Source of the DNA: Planctomycetaceae bacterium | Lineage (GTDB): Bacteria > Planctomycetota > Planctomycetia > Planctomycetales > Planctomycetaceae | Reading direction: 5' to 3' | NCBI GenBank assembly: GCA_028284145.1 | Contig: JANQSH010000053.1 | Span: forward strand, 1 to 64,000 | DNA: 64,000 bases | In this document: positions 1-7,387 of the stretch, in pieces | How positions within the stretch are numbered: the stretch's first letter is position 1 | How the letters are laid out: each line of letters begins with the position of its first letter | Notes under the pieces: model-generated | What the model saw: the letters and a program-made list of their open reading frames with translations, nothing else | What the model was told of the DNA's origin: nothing | Database searches by the model: none | Position numbers and translations under genes: made by a program

Positions 1-632
1 CAACGATCGTTGCTGAAAAACGTCAGAAACTGGGTTCAATCGAAACTCGCAAGATGCGTAAGGCGGGAATGGTTCCAGGAAATATCTATGGGCACGGTCA
101 GGACCCGGTGCCGATCAAGCTGCCGGAGAATGTGATCCGCTCCTTCCTGTTCTCTCCGGAAAAAGTGGCGGAAGTCTCGATCGAAGGCGACAAGGAGTAC
201 GCTCTTCTGAAGGATATTCAGTGGGACGCCTTCGGGAATGAGATTCTGCATTTCGATCTGCTGCGAGTGGATGCCACCGAAACAGTGGAGGTGGAAGTCC
301 GGGTCGATCTGCATGGTGTCTCGCCTGGCACGTTGGCCGGTGGCCTTCTGGAACAGCCGCTGCATGAACTGTCTGTCGAGTGCAGTGCACTGCGAATCCC
401 TGATGCGATTGTTGTGAACATCAATGAGCTGGAATTGGACCAGTCAATTCAGGTTTCTGATGTCGAAGTCCCCGCAGGGGTCAAAATTACAACCCCCGAG
501 GATGCGACGATCGTGCAGGTCGTCACTCCGACCGAACAACCGGAAGAAGAACTGGCCGAAGGCGAAGAAGGTCCTGCCGAGCCGGAAGTGATTGGCCGGA
601 AAGACGAAGACGACAATTCCGGCGAATCGTAG
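1..632 (+). CDS. rplY: 50S ribosomal protein L25 (general stress protein CTC form), 5' end cut by window edge
   Basis: The reading frame is open from base 3 to the TAG at 630-632 (209 residues present). It begins TIVAEKRQKLGS, so probably only the first one or two codons lie outside the window. L25 binds 5S rRNA in the large ribosomal subunit. The N-terminal part (about residues 1-95) has the L25 beta-barrel pattern RKMRKAGMVPGNIYGHG and later HFDLLRVD. The second half is the TL5/CTC beta domain (VDLHGVSPGTLAGGLLEQ), and the last 35 residues form an acidic tail rich in Glu, as in many CTC-type proteins. It is followed after 64 bases by pth, the usual partner of this gene in many bacteria. Identification is firm; the exact start cannot be seen. 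Confidence 0.93.
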   Translation, partial: TIVAEKRQKLGSIETRKMRKAGMVPGNIYGHGQDPVPIKLPENVIRSFLFSPEKVAEVSIEGDKEYALLKDIQWDAFGNEILHFDLLRVDATETVEVEVRVDLHGVSPGTLAGGLLEQPLHELSVECSALRIPDAIVVNINELELDQSIQVSDVEVPAGVKITTPEDATIVQVVTPTEQPEEELAEGEEGPAEPEVIGRKDEDDNSGES

Positions 633-696
633 TGGGCCAGAATGAGGCTTGGCGAAACCATTTTCCGGTCACGCCGAGAGAATACAAAGTAAAGTT

Positions 697-1320
697 ATGA
701 AAGCGGTCGTCGGGCTGGGTAATCCCGGTTCAGAGTACCAAAGTACGCGACACAATGTGGGATTTGACGTTCTGTCCGAGCTGGCTCGTCGCTATTCTAC
801 GTCCAACGATGGATTATGGAGTTGGCTGAAGAAAAGCCTTAAGCCGAACATCAAATTTGAAGGGGAATTACAGGAGATTTTCGTTGAGGGAGAAAAAGTC
901 CAGTTGCTGGCACCACTCACTTACATGAATGAAAGTGGTCGCAGTGTCAGAAAACTCGTCGATTTTTACCAGTTGGGATTGGATGACCTGCTGGTTGTCT
1001 GCGACGATATGAACCTTGGTATTGGCCGATTACGACTGAGAGGTTCTGGTTCCGCAGGCGGGCAGAAAGGATTAAATCACATCATCCAGAGGATGGGAGA
1101 CAACAACATTCCTCGCTTGCGAATTGGTATTGGACGTCCGCCCGGTCGAATGAATACGTCCGACTTTGTTCTCAGTCGATTTCGCGGAGAGGAAAAAGAG
1201 ATCATGGCCGAGGCGATTGCCAGAGCTGCCGATGGAATTGAAAAATGGGTTCGTGGTGGACTTGATGAAACCATGAACTGGGTGAACGCACCGGAGCAAA
1301 ACCCGCAGGCGTCTTCCTGA
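697..1320 (+). CDS. pth: peptidyl-tRNA hydrolase
   Basis: Releases tRNA from peptidyl-tRNAs that drop off the ribosome; cytosolic, monomeric. The start ATG at 697 gives MKAVVGLGNPGSEYQSTRHN, the canonical Pth N-terminus. Upstream in-frame codons (from 649) would add a non-homologous leader and are rejected. Visible family motifs are GLGNPG (residues 6-11), STRHNVGFD with the catalytic His near 20, LTYMNESG, and the long CDDMN...GSGSAGGQKGLNHI stretch with the catalytic Asp. At 207 residues it is slightly longer than the usual 190-195; the extra residues are around 35-60 (NDGLWSWLKKSLKPNIKFEG). It lies between rplY and rpsF on the same strand, probably in one operon. No strong Shine-Dalgarno is visible. 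Confidence 0.95.
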   Translation: MKAVVGLGNPGSEYQSTRHNVGFDVLSELARRYSTSNDGLWSWLKKSLKPNIKFEGELQEIFVEGEKVQLLAPLTYMNESGRSVRKLVDFYQLGLDDLLVVCDDMNLGIGRLRLRGSGSAGGQKGLNHIIQRMGDNNIPRLRIGIGRPPGRMNTSDFVLSRFRGEEKEIMAEAIARAADGIEKWVRGGLDETMNWVNAPEQNPQASS

Positions 1321-1413
1321 TCGTTGCTTCAGACAACACGCCGATCATTTTCAACAGGCATATTACGAAACAGATACATTACGAAAAAAACTTTGTCACA
1401 AGGGAGTCGAACG

Positions 1414-1854
1414 TTGGTCGATTCAACAACTGAAACCACAGAATACCTGTACGAAGGCATGTTTCTTCTGGATAGCGGCAAGTTTGCTACCGATCCTGGC
1501 GGAGCAGCCGATGCGGTCCTCGGCATTCTCGAAAAGAATGGCGGCACAGTCGTTGCCCATCGGCCCTGGCAGGATGGAAAACTGGCCTACCCGATTGAGG
1601 GGCACCGGAAAGGAATGCATTATCTGACCTACTTCCGTATGTCCGGTGCGACCATCGGAGATTTGGCACGCGATGTCAAACTGAACGAACTCGTTTTGCG
1701 ACATCTCGTCATTCGCCAGTCGCAGACCATCTTCGACGCAGGCGTGGCCGCCCTTTCCGGAACAGGTGAAGAAACCAATACAGGCGAGGAAATCACCGAG
1801 TTGGCAGAAACAACGACAGGTGAAGCAAGTGACGAGCCATCGTCCTCAGAATGA
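1414..1854 (+). CDS. rpsF: 30S ribosomal protein S6
   Basis: S6 binds 16S rRNA in the platform of the small subunit. The TTG at 1414 is chosen because AGGGAG lies seven bases before it and because the protein then starts just ahead of the S6 core (TTEYLYEGMFLLDSGKF). The frame is open further upstream, but that part has no S6 similarity. Core S6 features are EGMFLLDS, the HRPWQDGKLAYPIEGHRKGMHYL strand-helix-strand segment (given here only by its ends, about residues 48-70), and the NELVLRHLVIR helix. The protein has 146 residues with an acidic Thr/Glu-rich tail. Gene order rpsF-ssb-rplI lacks the rpsR (S18) that normally sits between ssb and rplI in other phyla, so S18 must be elsewhere. Confidence 0.92.
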   Translation: MVDSTTETTEYLYEGMFLLDSGKFATDPGGAADAVLGILEKNGGTVVAHRPWQDGKLAYPIEGHRKGMHYLTYFRMSGATIGDLARDVKLNELVLRHLVIRQSQTIFDAGVAALSGTGEETNTGEEITELAETTTGEASDEPSSSE

Positions 1855-1943
1855 CCCCGCAACCTTATGATCTGCCTGATTGGGAAATTCGCAAAAGACT
1901 TTAATGGTGGTTGACACGAAACCGTAACACCAGGAACAGAGAC

Positions 1944-2402
1944 ATGGCCGCCAGTTTCAACAAAGTGATCCTCATCGGCAATTTGACGCGTGATCCGCAG
2001 GTTCGCTACACCCCATCGGGAACGGCTGTTTCGGAAATTGGTATGGCCGTCAATCGGCAATGGTTTGATCGTCAGACCAATCAACGGAAAGAAGAAACCA
2101 CCTTCGTTGACGTTACCCTCTGGGGACGCCAGGCTGAAGTCGCTGGTGAGTACCTCTCCAAAGGACGATCAGTTCTCATTGAGGGGCGTTTGCAGTTGGA
2201 TCAGTGGGACGACAGGGAAACCGGCCAGAAACGCAGCAAACTGAAAGTGGTTGGCGAATCGATGCAAATGCTGGGTGGACGCGGCGATAGTGGCGGAGGT
2301 GGTGGCGGATATCAGAACCAGTCTTTCCCCAGCCAGGACCCGCAGGGATCCCGTCACGACGAAGCTCCCTCGCAGATTCCCGATGACGATGTACCATTCT
2401 AG
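1944..2402 (+). CDS. ssb: single-stranded DNA-binding protein
   Basis: Coats single-stranded DNA during replication, repair and recombination. The start ATG at 1944 gives MAASFNKVILIGNLTRDPQVR, the standard SSB beginning; AGGAACAGAG lies upstream. The OB fold covers residues 5-108 (VRYTPSGTAVSEIGMAVNR, FVDVTLWG, GRSVLIEGRLQLDQW). A Gly-rich linker follows and the protein ends in the acidic DDDVPF tip that recruits partner proteins. It has 152 residues, a normal length. The final base of the TAG stop codon is also the first base of an R1 repeat copy, so the repeat abuts the gene with no spacer. rplI follows in the same direction after the repeat. Confidence 0.96.
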   Translation: MAASFNKVILIGNLTRDPQVRYTPSGTAVSEIGMAVNRQWFDRQTNQRKEETTFVDVTLWGRQAEVAGEYLSKGRSVLIEGRLQLDQWDDRETGQKRSKLKVVGESMQMLGGRGDSGGGGGGYQNQSFPSQDPQGSRHDEAPSQIPDDDVPF

Positions 2403-2500
2403 CGCAGTTTACCTTTTCGTGTGATGTCTCTGGCTCGTGGGAGACTTTATTTGCAGGCCAAGCGACACCCGTCGCGGCACAGAAGAGCGTAATACGCTCT
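2402..2500 (+). repeat. R1 dispersed repeat, copy a (short form)
   Basis: Matches the other R1 copies end to end: GCGCAGTTTACC at the left, TGTCTCTGGCTCGTGGGAG in the middle, TTGCAGGCC, CGGCACAGA and the terminal palindrome AGAGCGTAATACGCTCT. It fills the space between ssb and rplI; its first base completes the ssb stop codon. If the operon is transcribed through, the copy would be present in the mRNA in sense orientation. Confidence 0.9.
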
Positions 2501-2556
2501 GAATCCGAAACATTTGAAACACATTTCTCCATTTCCAACCGAGGGAAGAGCGAACA

Positions 2557-3060
2557 ATGCCTCGTAAAACCAGCCAATTTGCCGTCGCCGGTAGCCGGAA
2601 TACCTCTGTCGATGTCCTTCTTGCGGAAGATGTCCCGAATCTCGGCCAGCAGGGGGACATCGTCCGTGTTAAACCCGGTTATGCCCGCAACTATCTGCTC
2701 CCACAAGGCATGGCCGCCATCGCCACTGATCACAACAAACGGATGGTCGAACAGCACAAAATCAAGGTCGAGGCGTTGCAGGCCGAACGCCTGAAACAGT
2801 TGAAGGAACTCGCCAGCAATGTCCAGAAATACAGCGTGACGATCGAAGAGAATGCCAATAAGGAAGGCCATCTGTATGGTTCGGTTGTGGCGACTGACAT
2901 CAGTAAGTCGCTAAAATCGGCTGGCTATGACATTTCGCCCGAGCAGATCAAACTGGAAGGTCCGCTGAAGGAATTGGGCATGTATACCGTGGCGATCGAG
3001 CTGCACGCCAAGGTGACGACCGAAGTCAAAGTCTGGGTTGTTCCGGCAGCCAGCGCTTGA
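2557..3060 (+). CDS. rplI: 50S ribosomal protein L9
   Basis: L9 binds 23S rRNA with its N-domain and reaches toward neighbouring ribosomes through a long helix. The start ATG at 2557 is preceded by a GAGGGAAGAG purine tract. The N-domain begins after about 17 extra residues: VDVLLAEDVPNLGQQGDIV (residues 18-36) and VKPGYARNYLLPQGMA, the characteristic L9 motif. A charged helix follows (residues about 60-95) and then the C-domain with LYGSVVATDIS. Length is 167, a little above the usual 148-150 because of the N-terminal extension MPRKTSQFAVAGSRNTS. It forms the rpsF-ssb-rplI ribosomal/replication group and is followed by dnaB. Confidence 0.94.
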   Translation: MPRKTSQFAVAGSRNTSVDVLLAEDVPNLGQQGDIVRVKPGYARNYLLPQGMAAIATDHNKRMVEQHKIKVEALQAERLKQLKELASNVQKYSVTIEENANKEGHLYGSVVATDISKSLKSAGYDISPEQIKLEGPLKELGMYTVAIELHAKVTTEVKVWVVPAASA

Positions 3061-3121
3061 TTTCTTTTTGCCCGATCTGCTCAGTTCCTCATCAACTCGA
3101 GCCCGCAGAGATTCGCGATTC

Positions 3122-3130
3122 TGATAGAAT
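3122..3130 (+). promoter_or_regulatory. possible extended -10 promoter before dnaB
   Basis: TGATAGAAT fits an extended -10 element (TG, one base, TAGAAT) 78 bases upstream of the dnaB start, in a 148-base gap after rplI. No good -35 hexamer is at the right distance. Suggests that dnaB can be expressed separately from rplI; weak evidence. Confidence 0.3.
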
Positions 3131-3208
3131 GCGCGAGGAGAAGATCGCACGTCGAGATCGGCTTTCGATAACAGGACGGAGTTCCGTCAGACGAGGGAGT
3201 GAGTACGG

Positions 3209-4663
3209 ATGGCTGTTGCCGATGCTCTGGCTGGACTGGCCGATAAACTGCCCCCGCAGAATCTCGATGCCGAGCGGTCCGTGCTGGGCTGCATGATGCT
3301 CGACAACGATGTGATCGACGAGATCGCGGACATCATCCAGCCGCGTAATTTCTACCTGCACGCCCATCAGAAAATCGCCGAGGCGATTTTCGGAATTTAC
3401 GAATCCACTGCTGGCGGAGTGGATCCGGTCACCACAGCCGAAGAACTCGAACGCCGCAGCGAGTTGGAGGAAATCGGTGGCCCGGCTTATCTGGCGGAAA
3501 TTCTCGAAACGGTTCCGCACACGGCACACGCGAAACATTACGCCCGCATCGTCAGCGACAAGTGGACGCTCCGCAGCCTGCGAAACACTTGTGGCGAAAT
3601 TCTTCGCGACGTCGAAGATGAATCCCTCGAAACCGGGCAGATACTCTCGCAGGCTGAGCAGAAAATTTTCAGCATTCTCGAAATCAAGGGGGAAGGCGAG
3701 AACTACGAGATTCGTGAAATCCTGATGCAGACGATGGACGCGATTTCCGAACGTTGGTTGAACGATGGTCGCGTCCCCGGTGTCTCAACCGGTTTTCAGG
3801 ATCTCGATAAAAAAACCAACGGTCTGCATGGCGGGGAGTTGATCATTCTCGCTGCTCGTCCGAGCATGGGCAAGACCGCATTCGTCTGTAATCTGGCGGT
3901 CAATGTCGCTCACGACGCACATGAAGTGCACAACGAAAACGATCTGCCTCACAGTGAAACACCCAAAGGAGGCGTCCTCTTCTTCAGCCTCGAACAGTCA
4001 AAGATGGAACTCTCCGAGCGATTTCTGTGCATCCACGGCAAGTTGGACGGCCACAGATTGAAACAGGGCAAAGTTGACGACGCCGAGCGGGATCAGGTGA
4101 TGCGGGCCGCTTCGCAACTGAGTGAGTTCCCGATCTTTATCGACGATCAATCAGGACGGTCGATGTCAGAGATCGCAGCGATTTCCCGCCGACTGAAACG
4201 AAAGCACGACATTGAGGTGATTGTCATCGATTATCTACAACTGATCGAGCCGGATGATCCCCGTCAGCCACGCGAACAGCAGGTCTCCAATATCGCTCGC
4301 CGATTGAAGTTTCTCGCGAAGGACATCAACGTGCCGGTGATTTCACTCGCACAGCTAAACCGGGGTGTCGAACTGCGCGAGAACAAGCAACCCCGTCTGG
4401 CCGACCTTCGCGAGAGTGGTGCGATTGAACAGGATGCCGACCTGGTTTTCTTCCTGCACCGCCCCGATGCTTACGATCCCGAAGATCGCCCCGGCGAAGC
4501 GGAACTGATTGTCGCCAAGCACCGTAATGGTCCGGTCGGCGTCGTGAACCTGACCTGGCTGAAAGAGTCGATGAAGTTCGCCGACTACAGCACCCGCATG
4601 GTGCCTGAGGATGGCTACTTCGACCAGACCAGTGGTTTCACACCCGCCGACGGGTCGTTTTGA
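3209..4663 (+). CDS. dnaB: replicative DNA helicase DnaB
   Basis: Hexameric 5'-3' helicase that unwinds DNA at the replication fork. The start ATG at 3209 has AGGGAG upstream. The N-terminal primase-binding domain starts PPQNLDAERSVLGCMM (about residues 15-30). The RecA-like ATPase core has Walker A AARPSMGKTAF (about 226-236), FFSLEQS, Walker B VIVIDYLQLI (about 340-350), and the DLRESGAIEQDADLV motif near 405. It has 484 residues, no intein and no frame break. A small insertion (HEVHNENDLPHSETPKGG) sits between the Walker A helix and the next strand and is unusual compared with Escherichia coli. It ends the conserved left block; the genes beyond it are of a different character. Confidence 0.97.
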   Translation: MAVADALAGLADKLPPQNLDAERSVLGCMMLDNDVIDEIADIIQPRNFYLHAHQKIAEAIFGIYESTAGGVDPVTTAEELERRSELEEIGGPAYLAEILETVPHTAHAKHYARIVSDKWTLRSLRNTCGEILRDVEDESLETGQILSQAEQKIFSILEIKGEGENYEIREILMQTMDAISERWLNDGRVPGVSTGFQDLDKKTNGLHGGELIILAARPSMGKTAFVCNLAVNVAHDAHEVHNENDLPHSETPKGGVLFFSLEQSKMELSERFLCIHGKLDGHRLKQGKVDDAERDQVMRAASQLSEFPIFIDDQSGRSMSEIAAISRRLKRKHDIEVIVIDYLQLIEPDDPRQPREQQVSNIARRLKFLAKDINVPVISLAQLNRGVELRENKQPRLADLRESGAIEQDADLVFFLHRPDAYDPEDRPGEAELIVAKHRNGPVGVVNLTWLKESMKFADYSTRMVPEDGYFDQTSGFTPADGSF

Positions 4664-4883
4664 GGACGGGCCTTCCACCACAGTGAATCAAATCCGAGTG
4701 GCGTAATTCAGCAAAAAAAGAAATCGCGATCCCTGAGATAACACCAGTGGATATCTCTTTTCCACCTGCTTATGATGATCAAGCCTCAATCGTTTGAAGG
4801 ATCTTGATTATTCAGTTCACAACGTAAAAAAATTTCCAGACCTCTGGTGTTTGCCTTTGGAGGATCTTCCAGAAGGTGACTTA

Positions 4884-5534
4884 ATGGTCAAAAAGTTGAC
4901 AATTTCTGCTTTGAAAAGCGAAGCTCATGAATTTGCTGAGCGAGAATCGCAGCATCAAGAGCCGTCATTGTTCGGTGTGACTGATGGCAAGGCTGTGGGA
5001 ACGTATCTGGAACACAAGTTCCAGGAGCACCTACATTCAAAGTATGATTACGTTGAAGGTTCATCGGCAAAAGGAATTGATTTTCCTGAGCTCGAGGTTG
5101 ATATCAAAGTCACCAGCATTCGGCAGCCTCAGTCATCCTGCCCATTTAAGTCAGCACGTCAGAAGGTCTATGGGCTTGGCTATAACCTGCTTGTTTTCGT
5201 ATATGAAAAAACGGATGACGAGTCCACGCGATCGGGCCGCCTGGACATCCAACACACGGTATTTGTTGATCACTCACGAACGGCAGATTTCCAAACCACC
5301 ACCGGCTTGATCAATATCATTGAGAATGACGGAAATACTGACGACGTCCTCGCATTCTTCAGCGAGCGAATGTTGCCGTTAGACAACATTCAAGCGCAAG
5401 CACTCGCCGCAGAAGTCCTCGCCAATCCGCCAGAACCCGGATATCTGACGATATCAAACGCCCTCCAATGGCGACTTCAATACAGCCGCGTGATTCAACA
5501 GGCTGGATCTGTCGAGGGTGTCGAACGAGTATGA
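4884..5534 (+). CDS. probable type II restriction endonuclease, PD-(D/E)xK-like
   Basis: 216 residues. I infer a restriction nuclease from context and one motif: it precedes and overlaps a DNA methyltransferase, and residues 64-77 (GIDFPELEVDIKVT) fit a PD-(D/E)xK active site, Asp66 and Asp73-x-Lys75, on two neighbouring strands, with a further acidic residue at Glu43 in YLEHKF. The rest (SSCPFKSARQKVYGLGYNLL) resembles the conserved surroundings of type II enzymes but I cannot name the family or the recognition site. The start ATG at 4884 is supported by AGAAGGTG six bases upstream; a TTG at 4794 is also in frame but has no ribosome-binding site. No controller (C) protein gene is visible. 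Base composition is AT-richer than dnaB and putA, consistent with horizontal transfer. Confidence 0.68.
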   Translation: MVKKLTISALKSEAHEFAERESQHQEPSLFGVTDGKAVGTYLEHKFQEHLHSKYDYVEGSSAKGIDFPELEVDIKVTSIRQPQSSCPFKSARQKVYGLGYNLLVFVYEKTDDESTRSGRLDIQHTVFVDHSRTADFQTTTGLINIIENDGNTDDVLAFFSERMLPLDNIQAQALAAEVLANPPEPGYLTISNALQWRLQYSRVIQQAGSVEGVERV

Positions 5535-7027
5535 GCAGGAAGAAAGAATTCGGAGATTTCCAGACGCCGGAAAGTTTGGCGAAAAAGGTTGTTCCCCTGG
5601 TGAACGAACTCTTTGGGCAGCCTGATGTCGTTATTGAACCAACAGCGGGCCTGGGGAATTTTCTCAAAGCATCTTCAGACTTTTGGGGAGAAAGTCTGGA
5701 ATATGAAGGCTACGAAATTAATCAGAGCTACGTTGAATTGGCACGTGCAAATCTGTCCGATAACGGAATCCAGTTCTTTCAAACCGACTTCTTTTCAACA
5801 GACTGGAATCGGGTTCTGTCGCGACGACAGGAAGATCGCGTACTCGTGATCGGGAACCCTCCATGGGTCACGAATTCCGATCTTGGATTTTTGGGCAGCC
5901 GGAATCTTCCTGAAAAGTCAAATGACCGGGGGCTAAACGGAATCGATGCGAAAACCGGAAAGTCAAATTTCGACATCGCTGAGTCAATGCTCATCCAGTT
6001 GGTTGAATCCATCCCACATGGCGGCGCCGTAGCCATGCTCTGCAAGACGATGACGGCAAGAAAAGTACTGCATCACCTTTGGAATTCATGCGAGGATCTC
6101 ACGAACTCAAGCCTTTTTCTCATTGATGCAAAGTCAGAGTTTGACGTGGCAGTCGATGCATGCCTCTTCTTTGTCGAGAAGGGAGGGACCACGAAACCAA
6201 TGGCAACAGTCTACCCGTATCTGGCTGTTGATTCGCCAGTCTCGACGTTTGGATCGATGGGGGGCAGACTTGTTTCTGATATCAAAGGCTACAGGAGAAG
6301 CGAACACCTGGAAGCCAAACGTGACTCCAATTTTATCTGGCGTTCGGGTGTCAAGCATGACGCATCGAAAGTGATGGAGTTCACACGTAAAGAAAACTCT
6401 CTTGTCAACGGATTCGACGAATTTGTCGATATTGAAGATGAGTACCTCTTTCCATTACTGAAATCTTCAGACTTGGGAAACGGACGAACAGAAGCACGAA
6501 AATCTGTTCTGGTAACTCAAAAACATCCGGGTGAAGACACGTCGGCCATCGGGCAGACTGCGCCGAAGACGTGGGACTACCTGATGCAACATGCTGAGGT
6601 GTTGGATCATCGCAGGAGTTCGATCTACCAAAAGAGAGCAAGGTTCTCGATTTTTGGAGTCGGTCCCTATTCTTTCCATCCATGGAAGATTGCCATCTCC
6701 GGTTTGTACAAGGTGTTGTCGTTTGTCGTTGTTCCACCATGCCATAAAAAGCCGACAATGGTTGACGACACCTGCTATTTTCTCCCCTGTCACACACGAC
6801 AGGAGGCCGAGCTGATCAAAGACCTTTTAACGTCCGAATTGGCAAACGACTTCTTTCATTCTCGAATATTCCTTGACTCGAAACGGCCAATCACCATTGA
6901 TGTTCTTCGCCGTCTCTCCCTTTTTGAAATCGCTCAAGAACTTGGTCGTTTGGATGATTTGAATGAATGTGTTCGTCAACACTCCAGGAGAAGTGGACAA
7001 CAAATTCAAATGTCGCTTTTCAGTTGA
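5531..7027 (+). CDS. type II DNA adenine-N6 methyltransferase (gamma-class), partner of the nuclease
   Basis: Transfers a methyl group from S-adenosylmethionine to adenine in the recognition site, protecting host DNA. 498 residues. The ATG at 5531 overlaps the nuclease stop codon as ATGA, indicating translational coupling. An N-terminal FGDFQTP motif (residues 7-13) is typical of TaqI-like enzymes. Motif I, binding AdoMet, is EPTAGLGNF (36-44). The acidic residue of motif II is in GYEINQSY (about 60-67), and catalytic motif IV is NPPW (109-112). Motif order I-IV with a large C-terminal half (target recognition, from about 240) is the gamma architecture. The gene is complete. It ends 360 bases before the convergent putA. 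Specificity cannot be read from sequence. Confidence 0.85.
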   Translation: MSRKKEFGDFQTPESLAKKVVPLVNELFGQPDVVIEPTAGLGNFLKASSDFWGESLEYEGYEINQSYVELARANLSDNGIQFFQTDFFSTDWNRVLSRRQEDRVLVIGNPPWVTNSDLGFLGSRNLPEKSNDRGLNGIDAKTGKSNFDIAESMLIQLVESIPHGGAVAMLCKTMTARKVLHHLWNSCEDLTNSSLFLIDAKSEFDVAVDACLFFVEKGGTTKPMATVYPYLAVDSPVSTFGSMGGRLVSDIKGYRRSEHLEAKRDSNFIWRSGVKHDASKVMEFTRKENSLVNGFDEFVDIEDEYLFPLLKSSDLGNGRTEARKSVLVTQKHPGEDTSAIGQTAPKTWDYLMQHAEVLDHRRSSIYQKRARFSIFGVGPYSFHPWKIAISGLYKVLSFVVVPPCHKKPTMVDDTCYFLPCHTRQEAELIKDLLTSELANDFFHSRIFLDSKRPITIDVLRRLSLFEIAQELGRLDDLNECVRQHSRRSGQQIQMSLFS

Positions 7028-7387
7028 TACTTGCGCACAAGGTAGCGATGGCAAAAGAACGTCGTCTCTGTCTTTAGCCATTTTCACGGACGGGTGTCAC
7101 ACCCTGAGTGAAGAGAAGCGAAACGGTAGGCGTGGCCAACAATCGAATGTCCGACATTCGCTGATCAGATCGACCAGGTGCACGTTCCCCTCCTGCCTCA
7201 GGAAAAATCTGAGATGAGAAAGGTTTGCTCCACGCCCATTCGCTCCGCTTTTGGGCGTGCCACCCAGGTCCTCGTTCAAGACGGCACGCGTTGCGTGCCC
7301 TACAAAAAATGCGAGTGCAAGCTTGGCAACAAAAAGAAACTCTGTGTCCTCTGCGAGTCAGTGGTTCAAATTCTTCGCCTGGTTGAT
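7028..7387. other. non-coding stretch between the methyltransferase and putA, with inverted repeats
   Basis: No convincing gene. Two inverted repeats stand out. CACGCCC...GGGCGTG lies at about 7231-7261 with a long loop. GGCACGCGTTGCGTGCC at 7282-7298 is a perfect 7-base stem with a 3-base loop. The second is followed by CTACAAAAAA rather than a T run, so it is not a standard terminator for the + strand. The stretch may be a remnant of a mobile or repeated sequence that came with the restriction system. Confidence 0.4.

Noticed and set aside
2176-2871. A 231-codon open frame on the - strand
   Set aside because: Crosses ssb, R1 copy a and rplI in antisense; composition is not gene-like.
7282-7298. 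Perfect hairpin considered as a terminator for the methyltransferase or putA
   Set aside because: It is followed by CTACAAAAAA on the + strand and no T run on the - strand, so it is not a standard intrinsic terminator.
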